Assembly: GCF_005887115.1 (NCBI RefSeq)
Contig: NZ_PNCJ01000052.1
Coordinates: 1 to 35,761 of the forward strand
DNA length: 35,761 nt
Reading direction: 5' to 3'
DNA from: Pseudoalteromonas rubra
GTDB lineage: Bacteria; Pseudomonadota; Gammaproteobacteria; Enterobacterales; Alteromonadaceae
In this document: piece by piece, positions 25,924 through 34,647 of the stretch
How the letters are laid out: the number at the start of each line of letters is the position of its first letter
Position numbering within the stretch: the first letter of the stretch is position 1
Program-made: the position numbers and the translations under genes
Notes under the pieces: model-generated
Seen by the model: only the letters and a program-made list of their open reading frames with translations
What the model was told of the DNA's origin: nothing
Database searches by the model: none

Positions 25924-26667
25924 TTATTTTAGGTTATAATATGATTCAATTTCCTTTTTGATACAATAATCAACTTGCCTGTAGTCAATAGACAATAAGC
26001 CCAGACCTTTCTTCCATTTCGCTATACATTTGTCTGAAATATTTCTTTCTACACTGCCTTCTTGATAATCGTTTAATCTAGCACCGACACGCATAGCAGC
26101 TTCCGTTTGTTTTTTTACACAATATTCCTGTTGTCGATACTCACTTGGCCACTTACTCTTGCACATGCTTAAAATCGCAGAATCCAGATCATTTGAGCTT
26201 TTTTTATATTTACTAGTGGTATTCTTAAACTTATCTGGTGTAAAAAGCACAGCATTGTGGATAAAACCATCATCTTTAAAATACTCCATTTGATATTTAT
26301 ATCCTCTACTTGTCTCCCAATGAATAAATACAACGTTCTTGCTCGGGGAACGTGGAAAAATACGCCCATTTGGAATGTGCTTTAAGATAGCCTCTTTTGT
26401 AACACCTGATGGTTGTCCACACACCATTTTATGAGATATATGAGGCGCCACAAAAAGTCGCATGCCATCATTTAACGTTTCTAAAGTGCATGGCTTATAG
26501 TAATTTTTCCCAAAAACACTATTACTATTCAGATTCGTCTTTAGCTGCACCTCTTCTCTAGCACATGGTCTGTCTTGATATTTAACCTGTCCATCTTCGA
26601 CACACTTAAATATCTCAGCATGTGAAAAACCACTGAAAAGCAGCATTATGAAAATCGATTCCTTCAC
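25924..26667 (-). CDS. Exported DUF4124-domain protein
   Basis: A short signal peptide (KESIFIMLLFSGFSHA) is followed directly by EIFKCVEDGQVKYQDRPC, the DUF4124 domain seen at the start of many small periplasmic proteins. The rest is unknown. The C-terminal region has two related helical units, MCKSKWPSEYRQQEYCVKKQ and KCIAKWKKGLG...YRQVDYCIKKE, each with spaced cysteines. The GTG at 26665-26667 has AAGGAG six bases upstream and is the preferred start. The ATG two codons earlier abuts the same AGGAG with no spacer, and the longer ATG at 26703 has no good site. The gene is AT-rich and stands alone. Confidence 0.7.
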   Translation of the reverse strand: MKESIFIMLLFSGFSHAEIFKCVEDGQVKYQDRPCAREEVQLKTNLNSNSVFGKNYYKPCTLETLNDGMRLFVAPHISHKMVCGQPSGVTKEAILKHIPNGRIFPRSPSKNVVFIHWETSRGYKYQMEYFKDDGFIHNAVLFTPDKFKNTTSKYKKSSNDLDSAILSMCKSKWPSEYRQQEYCVKKQTEAAMRVGARLNDYQEGSVERNISDKCIAKWKKGLGLLSIDYRQVDYCIKKEIESYYNLK

Positions 26668-27037
26668 TTTCATCTCCTTTTTTCTTAAAATAAAGTACAG
26701 CATTCCTGTTCAATGAATTATCTAAGTAAATTACCATAGGAGAAGAACGGAAACCTCACCGGCTACTCCATTACGATAATCCGATCCAGTAACAATTGAT
26801 TGAAGCGCTAAAATATCGCTTTAACATATGTATAAAGTCTATACAGTCAAACTCCGAGACTGCTTTAACTGTTAATTCAATAACTACTTATCTCCTTATG
26901 TATTGCTTTTAATCTTATGAGAAATCCACTTATCTGGTAAGGGGTTGGTAAAATAAAGTCCTATTACAGGAGGTATCACGCTCAACCTGCTTATTTCAGT
27001 AAGTAAAACATCGCCAGCATCGCGCTAGTAGAACCCG
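26668..27037. other. Intergenic, nothing recognised
   Basis: AT-rich stretch between two minus-strand genes. It includes the upstream part of the DUF4124 frame and presumably that gene's promoter. A GGAGG at about 26970 is not followed by a usable start codon. I see no RNA gene, repeat or clear terminator. Confidence 0.5.
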
Positions 27038-27886
27038 CTAAAAATCACCGGACAGCTTGCTAATGAATAGCTGATTCATGTCGGTATCTTTCTCGATAAA
27101 CTGATAGTTCAGTAAATGATCCAGACCCTCGTAATATAAATGCTCACATCGTCCGGCTCGTTTTGCATTCATCTTATTGCAAATCGTTTCTGCCATCTGA
27201 GGAGCAGGCCAGATAGTATCTTTCTCGCCAGACATAAGGGTAACCTGAGCATGAATTAAAGTAACGGGTATATCAGCCTGGTTGGCGTCTGTACGATTTG
27301 ACAACGACTGAGTGTATAAATCTCGCAAGCCGTTCACTGGTCCACTGGGTTTGAAAGGCACATGAGGCAGTGCTTTCCCGCGCTCAGTCCAGCTCGATGC
27401 AGGAACTTTTTGCCAGTCCTTCAGAATGCCAGCCCAAACAACTGAACTGGGTGCAATAGCAACCACTTTTGAAATCTGCGGATCTCGGGTTGCCAGTAAT
27501 AATGCAGCTTCTGCACCCTTTGACCAGCCAACCACAATTAACTTATCCGGTACAACGTTGCGCTGACTTTGCAACCATGATTTGGCTGTAGTGAAATACT
27601 CAAGCGGAATTTTCTCCAGCTCTTGAGGCAAGCCGGTGGATTTGAAATAGGCCAATGCCAGAGTAGGATGGCCTGCATCGATTATTGGCTGAGCAAGTTT
27701 TTCGGGTAACCCACCTTCTGAGCCACCCAGAACAAGCACACCAATTCGCTGCTCTGTCGAGTCATGAGAATGAAACTTACCGACCAGTCCGTCTTTTTCT
27801 ATTGATAAGTAGGCTACCGCGCCATACACACTAGAACTCAATAAAAGCAAGCCACCCAGGGTCGTTTTAACTATCTGCCTGAACAT
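27038..27886 (-). CDS. Exported BAAT-type acyl-CoA thioester hydrolase-like alpha/beta hydrolase
   Basis: The protein matches the C-terminal catalytic domain of bile-acid-CoA/acyl-CoA thioesterase (BAAT_C) proteins: GGSEGGLPEKLAQPI, ALAYFKSTGLPQELEKIPLE, nucleophile elbow VVGWSKGAEAALLLA (Ser122), IAPSSVVWAG, acid in SGEKDTIWP and His in EGLDHLLNY. A hydrophobic N-terminal segment (LGGLLLLSSSVYG) suggests export, so the true substrate is probably an ester or thioester outside the cytoplasm, not acyl-CoA. Of three close ATGs the one at 27886 has AAGGA seven bases upstream and is used; 27904 is the longest alternative. It is third in a unit with the DUF1330-like and esterase genes. Confidence 0.85.
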   Translation of the reverse strand: MFRQIVKTTLGGLLLLSSSVYGAVAYLSIEKDGLVGKFHSHDSTEQRIGVLVLGGSEGGLPEKLAQPIIDAGHPTLALAYFKSTGLPQELEKIPLEYFTTAKSWLQSQRNVVPDKLIVVGWSKGAEAALLLATRDPQISKVVAIAPSSVVWAGILKDWQKVPASSWTERGKALPHVPFKPSGPVNGLRDLYTQSLSNRTDANQADIPVTLIHAQVTLMSGEKDTIWPAPQMAETICNKMNAKRAGRCEHLYYEGLDHLLNYQFIEKDTDMNQLFISKLSGDF

Positions 27887-27941
27887 CATATCATCCTTCG
27901 TCATTTCTTTTTGTTATTAACTACGCACTCGAGTGAACGTT

Positions 27942-28244
27942 TCAGGTAGCCTTCTCATAACCTGAAATAATGGTGGTATGCGCAACTGACGCCTCAAAAT
28001 ACCGTGTCTTAACTTTTAGATAATCTGGATCGCAGAAGAAGTCATCCGCGACGTCTTTGCTTGGAAAGTAAATGGTAAAAACCCGGTTAATAGGTTCGTC
28101 TGTTTCCGACTGCAGTACTTCACTGACGATAAAGTCGAAACCGAACCCACCCTGATACCTGCCTAAAATAGGCTTCATCAAGGCACGGTACTGGCCGTAC
28201 ACCTCATCGTCCGTTACCTCTAACCCGACTAGATATTCATACAT
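27942..28244 (-). CDS. Small DUF1330-like protein
   Basis: About 100 residues with the pattern of a ferredoxin-like alpha/beta fold: YEYLVGLEVTDDEVYGQYRALMKPIL, then GGFGFDFIVSEVL, INRVFTIYFPSKDVADDFFCDPDY. This fits the DUF1330 dimeric-barrel group, whose function is not established. It is cytoplasmic. Two ATGs lie in tandem at the end of the esterase gene (TGA of the esterase inside ATGATG); the second, at 28242-28244, has the better spacing to AGGGAG. The overlap means translational coupling with the esterase. Confidence 0.7.
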   Translation of the reverse strand: MYEYLVGLEVTDDEVYGQYRALMKPILGRYQGGFGFDFIVSEVLQSETDEPINRVFTIYFPSKDVADDFFCDPDYLKVKTRYFEASVAHTTIISGYEKAT

Positions 28245-29062
28245 CATCTTCTCCCTTTCCAAAAGGCCTGCTGCTGTTGATACTGAAACAGCCCTTTTAG
28301 TGCATTATACAAGCCAACGGCCAGTGTAAAATCGTGCGGCTCATCATCAAACTCGTCTAACTGCAGTTGCGAGTCTAAATGACGATTTCTTAATATTGTG
28401 TGTGCCAGGGAGTCATAGACCTCGCGCATTTCACCGCCTTCGCTGCCTATATTCATATAGAGATAGTTTTGCACCCGCCCTTTTGATGCAACATATTTCT
28501 TGGTTGCTTCGGCGGTTTCACGAGCGCCCCACCAAACAGCGGGGCTGAATGCAAAAAAGCTTTGAAATAATGCAGGTCGAGACTGAAAGCTATGGATCAC
28601 TAATAAGCCCGCGATAGAGTGTCCAGCAAGTGAATTGAATTGATTCGTGCGGTAATTTTCCGCGATGGTTGGCATGAGCTCTTTTTCAATGAAATCTAAA
28701 AAAGCATCTCCCCCACCCCCTTCGCCAACAGGCCCTCTCGGGTCCTGATTTACTGTTGGCGCAAAATCCCGAATTCGATTTTGACTGGTTATTCCGACTA
28801 TTATATGTTCGTAAGACCCATTTGATGCGTGCAGCCTTTGCAACATGCCATGCACTAATTCACCATTCAGTTCACCATCAAGCAGGTAAAGCACGGGATA
28901 TCTTTTGCTCGGATGTGAGGAATATGAAGCGGGTAATGCCACTGTGATCTTGGGTGCTTCCACAAGGTATTTCGACTTGGGCAATTCCACTATGGTAAAG
29001 CTCGCGGCATTGGCCAAAGACGACATTAAAAAAAGCAGTATGACAATACTCACTCTCAACAT
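28244..29062 (-). CDS. Exported esterase D-like alpha/beta hydrolase
   Basis: The 272-residue protein has a signal peptide ending LANA and the esterase-D/Fes type fold: LPASYSSHPSKRYPVLYLLDGE, then DFIEKELMPTIAENYRT, nucleophile elbow LAGHSIAGLL (Ser149), FFAFSPAVWW, and a C-terminal His in EPHDFTLA. Enterochelin and S-formylglutathione esterases share this fold, but export and the lack of iron-uptake genes nearby leave the substrate open. The ATG has AGGAG at good spacing. It is the first gene of a three-gene unit; the next gene overlaps its stop. Confidence 0.87.
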   Translation of the reverse strand: MLRVSIVILLFLMSSLANAASFTIVELPKSKYLVEAPKITVALPASYSSHPSKRYPVLYLLDGELNGELVHGMLQRLHASNGSYEHIIVGITSQNRIRDFAPTVNQDPRGPVGEGGGGDAFLDFIEKELMPTIAENYRTNQFNSLAGHSIAGLLVIHSFQSRPALFQSFFAFSPAVWWGARETAEATKKYVASKGRVQNYLYMNIGSEGGEMREVYDSLAHTILRNRHLDSQLQLDEFDDEPHDFTLAVGLYNALKGLFQYQQQQAFWKGRR

Positions 29063-29348
29063 TTAAAACTCCTTTTGCGACTGAGCTCTGTCACAAGACA
29101 CAATCTCAACTTTTAACTCGAGCCGATATACAACTCAATCTCGGCCTGAACAACTTTTATATGGCTATTAGAACCACTTCTTTCCTGTGTTACAAGTTGT
29201 TATGTTTCTTACAATTCCAAGTTTGCCGTACTTATGGGTAAACCTAGAATTGGTGCGGTCATTGCAACCTGGTTGGATACCAGATAGACCTCAGCTAAAC
29301 CCGATTTGCTTCATTCTGTAACTCAAAGTGCAGCCAATAAGTTATAAC

Positions 29349-29930
29349 CTACTTCGTCAGTGCACTCTTGCGGCTTGTCCTGGTCAAATAAGCAGCGCCC
29401 AGTCCGCTAATAAAACCAAAGATATGGCTTGAGCTGCTGGTCTGCGCTGAGAAATCGAGCAAAGTCGCTAAAAAGCTGATGTTGGCATAATAAGTGAGTA
29501 TCAGTAAGGCGATAAAGCTCACGATGCCAAGCACATCACGGTTAAACAGCGCAGCGCCCAGTAACAGGCCAAAATATCCCATGACCAGGCCAGATGCGCC
29601 AATATGATTGCCAGAGCCGGCAAACAGCCACACGAGTAACCCGGTCGCAACCAGGATTAGCGAAGTGGCTCTTTTAAACTTGGGTAACCTCGCGGCCAGA
29701 TAACCACTGATAGTGAGGCCAATCAAGTTACTCATTAAGTGACCCCAGCTGCCATGCACAAAAGGCGCAGTGAGAATGCCACTCAGGTAATACTCATTAT
29801 GTGGGATGATCCCGAGTCGGCCCACCGGCAAGCCAATCACACTCCCCAACAGCTGCACCACAACCATCACTGCCATTGCATATAAAACCAGCTTAAAATT
29901 GGCTGGAAAAACCAGCGCACGCTTACTCAT
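29349..29930 (-). CDS. Rhomboid-family intramembrane serine protease
   Basis: The 193-residue protein is a compact six-helix rhomboid core. The catalytic serine is in GASGLVMGYFG (Ser113) and the catalytic histidine in SSSSHIFGFISG (His169). The second-helix motif HGSWGHLMSNLIGL is also present. It would cleave transmembrane substrates in the inner membrane; the target is unknown. AAGGA lies six bases upstream of the ATG. It sits after ybaB, where recR is usual in related genomes, but the terminator at 29974-29998 suggests separate transcription. Confidence 0.88.
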   Translation of the reverse strand: MSKRALVFPANFKLVLYAMAVMVVVQLLGSVIGLPVGRLGIIPHNEYYLSGILTAPFVHGSWGHLMSNLIGLTISGYLAARLPKFKRATSLILVATGLLVWLFAGSGNHIGASGLVMGYFGLLLGAALFNRDVLGIVSFIALLILTYYANISFLATLLDFSAQTSSSSHIFGFISGLGAAYLTRTSRKSALTK

Positions 29931-29973
29931 TTATGTCCTTGATATTTTCTATTGGAAGTTGTCAGATTTTAAG

Positions 29974-29998
29974 CAAAAAAATAGCGCCATCAGGCGCC
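29974..29998 (-). terminator. Terminator of the apt-dnaX-ybaB operon
   Basis: On the minus strand GGCGC and GCGCC form a stem around a 4-nt loop, followed by TATTTTTTT. It begins 19 bp past the ybaB stop. Confidence 0.75.
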
Positions 29999-30016
29999 AT
30001 TTTCTCTAACTTTCAA

Positions 30017-30343
30017 TTAGAAAGGCATCTTGAAGCCCGGCGGCATCTGCATACCACCTGTGACGTCGGCCATGCGCTTTTGCGACTCTTCGCCTACACG
30101 GCGTACAGCGTCATTAACCGCTGCTGCCAACAAGTCTTCGATCATGTCTTTGTCGTCTTCCATCAGGCTTTCGTCGATCTCTACGCGGCGCACATTGTGG
30201 CTACCCAGCATAGTGACTTTAACCAGACCTGCGCCTGCTTCACCAACGACTTCGAGGCTTTTAATCTCTTCCTGGGCTTTTTCCATGCGCTCTTGCATTT
30301 GCTGCGCCTGCTTCATGATATTGCCCATTCCACCTTTAAACAT
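30017..30343 (-). CDS. ybaB: YbaB/EbfC nucleoid-associated protein
   Basis: The 108-residue protein shows the family pattern MFKGGMGNIMKQAQQMQERMEKAQEE (helix 1), VVGEAGAGLVKVTMLGSHNVRRVEID (beta-sheet), MEDDKDMIEDLLAAAVNDAVRRV (helix 2) and a Met/Pro-rich tail MPPGFKMPF. It forms a tweezer-like dimer that binds DNA. It lies 68 bp downstream of dnaX in the conserved apt-dnaX-ybaB order. A terminator follows. Confidence 0.96.
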   Translation of the reverse strand: MFKGGMGNIMKQAQQMQERMEKAQEEIKSLEVVGEAGAGLVKVTMLGSHNVRRVEIDESLMEDDKDMIEDLLAAAVNDAVRRVGEESQKRMADVTGGMQMPPGFKMPF

Positions 30344-30411
30344 AGTCTGCTCTCTTACACTTCAAAAAATTAAAACTCTATGGGATACAAGATAAGGGCT
30401 TACTTACACAA

Positions 30412-32901
30412 TTACAATGCCCTTACCGATTTTTCGTCTACTGAGGCCTCAAACTCGCGAGCAAAGGCCTGGATCACGGGATCGTCATTCACTGCTTCGA
30501 CCGCCTGAAGATATCTTTGCTGATCTATATCCTGCTGGATAAGAAACGGCGTGTTAGTCACTGCATCTACAAATTCGATATTGAGTTCTACCGGCTCACT
30601 TAAGTTTTCCACCAGGCTCTCATGTAGTTTTTCTCTCAGCATATTAGAATCCAGGTGCTGCTGGCTCTGCTCAACCTGCAAAGTACATTGCAGGCCCTGG
30701 CGATTGAACATAGCGTGCAGCGCAAACTGCCTTACCCGACCACCCAGCTGCATTTTTTCTATTAATTGTGCCCAATCATCTTTTTGATGCGCGTATTTAA
30801 TATCGCTGATCGGGCTGACAAAATTCTCTGGCGCAGGAATACTGACTGTACTTTCCTGACTCTGCTGATCGTCTGATGCCTGAGGCGCTAATTGTTCTAA
30901 TAACTCAGGCGCCAGTTTGCTCTCATCTTTTTTAAAGCGCTCAGCCATATCCGGCTTTTTGGCTTTACGAAGCGGCGCTGCTGGCTGAAAGTCTTGCTGT
31001 GGCAGAATCTGGCTCTGTCCCTGAGTATCATTCGTTCCGCGAGTCTGGCTATCAACTGACGGCGAGGCCGGCGGAAAAGTCCTGCCTGACGCAACAGCGC
31101 TAGGTGCAGCACCTCTGCCCTGCTGCGGCTCAGACTTTTTTGCTTCGTCATCTCCTGCAAGCAATTTACCAGCACCTGAGATTTGTCGGTTTTGTAAAAT
31201 TCGAGCAATTGCCGATTGAGCTTGCTGCTGCTTCTGTGCCAGCTGCTGAACCGGTGTGTGTGTTTGTTCACTCTGCTGAGACACCTCACTATGCTGATGG
31301 TGAGGAGGTATAACCTGAGACTGTGGTTCGCTCTGGTGTTGCCCATACCCTTGTGATTCAGCCTGTGCCATGATGTCCTGATATTGTTGTTCAATCGAGA
31401 CATCCTCAGGTGATGGCTGAGGTGCTGAAGGAGAAGGTTGTTGCAAAGCCGCTTCTGTATGTTGTGCAGGAGGTTCAATTGCTTGAGGTGCGACCCGCGA
31501 CTCAGGCAGTTGCTGCACAGGGCTCGTTGCCTGCTGGGCCGCACTTTGAGCCGGGACTTGCCCCATTGGAGCCCCCTGTTGAGAAGGCGCCCTACTTTGC
31601 ACTGGGGTAACCAAAGACGTACTCTGTTGAACAGATGCAGATTGGGGCTCAGGTGCAACGGGTTGGTTTTGTGCAGCTTGTGGCTGGCGGTCTGGTGCTG
31701 CCGCGCTCGTCTGAGCGTGCGGACCACGTTGCTTTACGCTCAGCATATCTCTGAGCTTACCAACCTTACCCGGGTCCTTTGCAGTAGCAGGCGTCGGGCC
31801 TGATGCCTGGCTGAAGTCGGCTTGCTCAAATGCCAGCAACCGCAACATAATCATTTCAAAGCCCAGTTTAGGCTCTGGCGCCCAGCTGAGGTCTTTCTTG
31901 CCGGCAAGCAGAAGCTGATACATAAACTGGGTATCTTGAGGCGTTAATTGCTGTGCCAGAGTCTTAACTTGCTCGGCTTCAAACTGACCAAAATTAGCGG
32001 CCTGAGGCACCAGCTGAGTTAGTTGTACCAGATGCAACAGGCTGATGAGATCATCCAGCACACTGCTGAAGTTACCATTTTTCAGGGCTATGTTGGCCAC
32101 TTCTGCCAACAGGGTATCACCCTCTTGCGATAACACCGCAGCCATAAGCAAAACGGCGTGGCTACTGTCCATCAAACCAAGCATCTGCTGTACGGCTGGT
32201 AAGGTCAGCTCACCATTGGTTTGTGCAATGGCCTGATCGGTCAGGCTCAGTGCATCACGCATACTGCCGTCTGCAGCCTTGGCCAGAACTTCCAGTGCCG
32301 TCTCTTCAAAATTGACGGATTCCTGAGGCAGGATCTGCGACAATTGAGTCACTATCTGGCTTTGTGCCATGGCATTAAGGTTAAACTGCAAACAGCGCGA
32401 TAGAATCGTAATCGGTAATTTTTGCGGATCTGTCGTTGCCAGCAGAAACTTAACATGCTCAGGCGGCTCTTCCAGAGTTTTTAGCAAAGCATTGAAGCTG
32501 TGCTTGGACAACATATGCACTTCGTCTATCAGGTAGACCTTATAGCGACCACGTGTTGGCGCGTATTGCACGTTGTCCAGAATTTCTCTCGTATCTTCAA
32601 CCTTAGTACGCGATGCTGCATCGATCTCTATGAGATCAATGAACTTACCGGCTTCAATCTCTTCACACGCACTACATTGACCACACGGAGTAGAGGTGAT
32701 CCCAACCTCACAGTTCAGGCTCTTGGCGAAGATCCTGGCAATAGTAGTTTTGCCCACTCCCCGAGTACCCGTAAACAGATAGGCATGATGCAGACGTTGC
32801 TCATTCAGGGCATTGATGAGTGCCTGCTTAACATGCTCCTGTCCCATCATCTCGTGGAACGACTGTGGACGCCATTTACGCGCCAGAACCTGATAACTCA
32901 T
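30412..32901 (-). CDS. dnaX: DNA polymerase III subunits tau and gamma
   Basis: The 829-residue full product is tau. The AAA+ clamp-loader part (about 1-370) has Walker A GTRGVGKT (45-52), the zinc module with Cys64, Cys73, Cys76 and Cys79, Walker B YLIDEVHM and SRC. A very long Gln/Pro/Ser-rich linker (about 380-650) precedes the C-terminal tau domain that contacts polymerase alpha and helicase. Tau is longer than the 643-residue E. coli protein mainly through this linker. A -1 frameshift site at codons 587-589 should also give the shorter gamma product of about 590 residues, ending at 31130. The start is 6 bp after the apt stop, so translation is probably coupled. Confidence 0.96.
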   Translation of the reverse strand: MSYQVLARKWRPQSFHEMMGQEHVKQALINALNEQRLHHAYLFTGTRGVGKTTIARIFAKSLNCEVGITSTPCGQCSACEEIEAGKFIDLIEIDAASRTKVEDTREILDNVQYAPTRGRYKVYLIDEVHMLSKHSFNALLKTLEEPPEHVKFLLATTDPQKLPITILSRCLQFNLNAMAQSQIVTQLSQILPQESVNFEETALEVLAKAADGSMRDALSLTDQAIAQTNGELTLPAVQQMLGLMDSSHAVLLMAAVLSQEGDTLLAEVANIALKNGNFSSVLDDLISLLHLVQLTQLVPQAANFGQFEAEQVKTLAQQLTPQDTQFMYQLLLAGKKDLSWAPEPKLGFEMIMLRLLAFEQADFSQASGPTPATAKDPGKVGKLRDMLSVKQRGPHAQTSAAAPDRQPQAAQNQPVAPEPQSASVQQSTSLVTPVQSRAPSQQGAPMGQVPAQSAAQQATSPVQQLPESRVAPQAIEPPAQHTEAALQQPSPSAPQPSPEDVSIEQQYQDIMAQAESQGYGQHQSEPQSQVIPPHHQHSEVSQQSEQTHTPVQQLAQKQQQAQSAIARILQNRQISGAGKLLAGDDEAKKSEPQQGRGAAPSAVASGRTFPPASPSVDSQTRGTNDTQGQSQILPQQDFQPAAPLRKAKKPDMAERFKKDESKLAPELLEQLAPQASDDQQSQESTVSIPAPENFVSPISDIKYAHQKDDWAQLIEKMQLGGRVRQFALHAMFNRQGLQCTLQVEQSQQHLDSNMLREKLHESLVENLSEPVELNIEFVDAVTNTPFLIQQDIDQQRYLQAVEAVNDDPVIQAFAREFEASVDEKSVRAL
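31106..31156 (-). promoter_or_regulatory. Programmed -1 ribosomal frameshift site of dnaX
   Basis: On the minus strand the order is: internal Shine-Dalgarno AGGAG (31152-31156), 10 nt, slippery A-AAA-AAG (31135-31141) in frame as GCA AAA AAG, 8 nt, then a 6-bp stem GCAGCA/TGCTGC (31121-31126 with 31106-31111). After a -1 slip the next codons are GTC and TGA. This copies the E. coli dnaX arrangement. Confidence 0.88.
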
Positions 32902-32907
32902 AGTCGA

Positions 32908-33453
32908 TTACTCGCCGTCGAACTCGACCAGTTTTAATACTTTGATACCCATATCTGCCACGCGTTTTTCACCGCCCAACTCAGGCAATGAAATCACGAA
33001 CGCTGCGTCGGTGGCTTTACCGCCGAGACGCTCTACCAGTTTAGCGGTTGCTTCAATGGTGCCACCTGTTGCCAATAAATCGTCAACTAACAGGACTTTA
33101 TCGCCCTCTTCGATGGCATCAACATGCAGCTCCAGTACATCTTCACCATACTCAAGTTGATAAGACTGGCTAATCACTTCACGCGGCAATTTACCTGGCT
33201 TACGGACAGGAATAAACGGTAAGCCTAGTTCATAGGCCAGCGGTGCACCAAAGATGAAACCACGTGACTCTGTACCAATGATTTTGGTGAAGCCCTGCTC
33301 TTTATAGGCTTCGACCAGGCAATCCATAGTTGCTTTGAAAGCTGCTGGATTGGCTAATAAGGTAGTCACATCACGGAACATGATCCCTTCTTTAGGGTAG
33401 TTAGGAACCGTTGCGATGCTGTCTTTAATCAGTGACAAGTTTGCTTGTGTCAT
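32908..33453 (-). CDS. apt: Adenine phosphoribosyltransferase
   Basis: The 181-residue enzyme converts adenine and PRPP to AMP in purine salvage. Visible are the N-terminal YPKEGIMFRDVTTLL, the adenine-site segment GTESRGFIFGAPLAYELG, the flexible loop RKPGKLP, and the PRPP-binding motif LLVDDLLATGGT. The ATG at 33451-33453 gives the normal Apt N-terminus; a TTG ten codons earlier is rejected. It is the first gene of apt-dnaX-ybaB, with a good extended -10 promoter upstream. Confidence 0.97.
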   Translation of the reverse strand: MTQANLSLIKDSIATVPNYPKEGIMFRDVTTLLANPAAFKATMDCLVEAYKEQGFTKIIGTESRGFIFGAPLAYELGLPFIPVRKPGKLPREVISQSYQLEYGEDVLELHVDAIEEGDKVLLVDDLLATGGTIEATAKLVERLGGKATDAAFVISLPELGGEKRVADMGIKVLKLVEFDGE

Positions 33454-33491
33454 AATCAATTGCTTAATAAGTTTAAATATCAAAGAGCTCG

Positions 33492-33497
33492 ATTATA
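33492..33497 (-). promoter_or_regulatory. Extended -10 promoter of apt-dnaX-ybaB
   Basis: On the minus strand a consensus TATAAT is preceded by TGT, making the extended form TG-N-TATAAT. No good -35 is seen 16-18 bp upstream, which extended -10 promoters tolerate. The apt ATG lies 38 bp downstream of the -10 box. Confidence 0.65.
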
Positions 33498-33563
33498 ACA
33501 AGAAAGCAATCACATGAAATGCCAGCTGGGCAGATTTCACAATAAATTCGTGATGTTCGGGTA

Positions 33564-33591
33564 GAAAAAAACCACCCAAAGTATAGGTGGC
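33564..33591 (-). terminator. Terminator of the 40-residue membrane peptide gene
   Basis: CCACC and GGTGG form a stem around a 9-nt loop; on the minus strand a run of T follows directly. It lies about 40 bp past the stop of the small gene. Confidence 0.75.
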
Positions 33592-33628
33592 TTTTAATTC
33601 TGTATGACCAGAAGGTTATTACCAGCGA

Positions 33629-33751
33629 TTAAGCGCTCAGTGCCGTTGCCCAGCCCAGAATTGCATTCAGGCAACCAATGCCAGCGAATACAGCAACAAA
33701 AGCCAGGAAATACTTAGCGTTAAACGGATCTTTGAAATCACCTTTAGACAT
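33629..33751 (-). CDS. 40-residue single-pass membrane peptide
   Basis: MSKGDFKDPFNAKYFLAFVA begins the 40-residue product, and a hydrophobic helix (about 15-38) completes it. The ATG has AAGG eight bases upstream; the frame extends further up but without a supported start. A terminator follows the stop, which supports a real gene. I do not recognise the family. It lies 149 bp downstream of hvfC on the same strand, so it may be a separate unit or the tail of the hvf operon. Confidence 0.6.
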   Translation of the reverse strand: MSKGDFKDPFNAKYFLAFVAVFAGIGCLNAILGWATALSA

Positions 33752-33900
33752 ATTACTACCTTTATTTTTTAAGCGCCGGGTGCGCAAGCAGCTTGGTCTG
33801 AGGTGTGGCACGTCAGGATCTGCCGCTTGTCTGTCACTCAGCACAAGCACGACAAAACGGCGCCCATAATAATCGAACTTAGATGCCTGATAAAGGGGTA

Positions 33901-34647
33901 TTATGCTTTTTTATCGACCAATATGCCAAGGCGAACAAACTGGCTTAAGGTTTGAATTGCCCCATTGATCAAGGTCTGCTCGTCAAACTGGCTAAACTGT
34001 TCGGCCAACATCCCTGCCAACGCCCCTATAGTTATCCCTGGATTACCAACAATATTTTGAATAAGGAGTGCGGTCATTGGGTTTGTTTCTATGAATTGCA
34101 CTTCAAACGCACGGTCCCGGTAAACAATAAAGCAATGGGGTCCTGACGGTTCATGAGGTTGATGCTCAACGCTTATCTGGTGTACCGGATACTGATAACT
34201 TACACTGCGTGCGCTCTGAGCAAGGTTCAACCCAGATAATTCTGATAAAGGCAGTGGAATAGGCACTTCTTCTGTCACTTCCTGCGCAATTGCCACTTCC
34301 AACTCTGTCCACTCATAGTGAGCCAGCTCAAGCATAAACGGAGGATCAGACGGAGTTGCTGTGTACTCTTCTTGCAAAAAGAACAAAAACTCACGACTTA
34401 TCTCTAAAAAATAAGGAGACTGGCAATCATGTTGGCTGAAAAATTCGCGTACTAATGCTAACCAGGCTTGCTCGTCATACAGGCTCTTTAATACTGGAAA
34501 AGTAGACGCTACGAACCCCTCAATATTGTTAAAAAACAACTCCCTGTATATCTGCATACGGCGATCTTCAATCCCTTCGGGGGCTGGGTTAACTTCAGGA
34601 TCTTTAATGTGAGCCATAAACTCAGCCTGAACTTGCTGAAACGACAT
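33901..34647 (-). CDS. hvfC: HvfC/BufC-family (DUF2063) RiPP maturation partner
   Basis: The 248-residue protein has the DUF2063 N-terminal domain (FMAHIKDPEVNPAPEGIEDR, then YRELFFNNIEGFVASTFPVL) and the C-terminal part with PHCFIVYRDRAFEVQF. In known hvf and buf operons this protein forms a complex with the DUF692 enzyme and presents the precursor peptide. Its start overlaps the hvfB stop by one base (TGATG), which implies coupled translation. The family assignment rests on pattern and on gene order; it would be weaker alone. Confidence 0.88.
   Translation of the reverse strand: MSFQQVQAEFMAHIKDPEVNPAPEGIEDRRMQIYRELFFNNIEGFVASTFPVLKSLYDEQAWLALVREFFSQHDCQSPYFLEISREFLFFLQEEYTATPSDPPFMLELAHYEWTELEVAIAQEVTEEVPIPLPLSELSGLNLAQSARSVSYQYPVHQISVEHQPHEPSGPHCFIVYRDRAFEVQFIETNPMTALLIQNIVGNPGITIGALAGMLAEQFSQFDEQTLINGAIQTLSQFVRLGILVDKKA

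Noticed and set aside
30897..31727. 276-residue minus-strand frame inside dnaX
   Set aside because: It overlaps the Gln/Pro-rich linker in another frame and is explained by its skewed codon composition.
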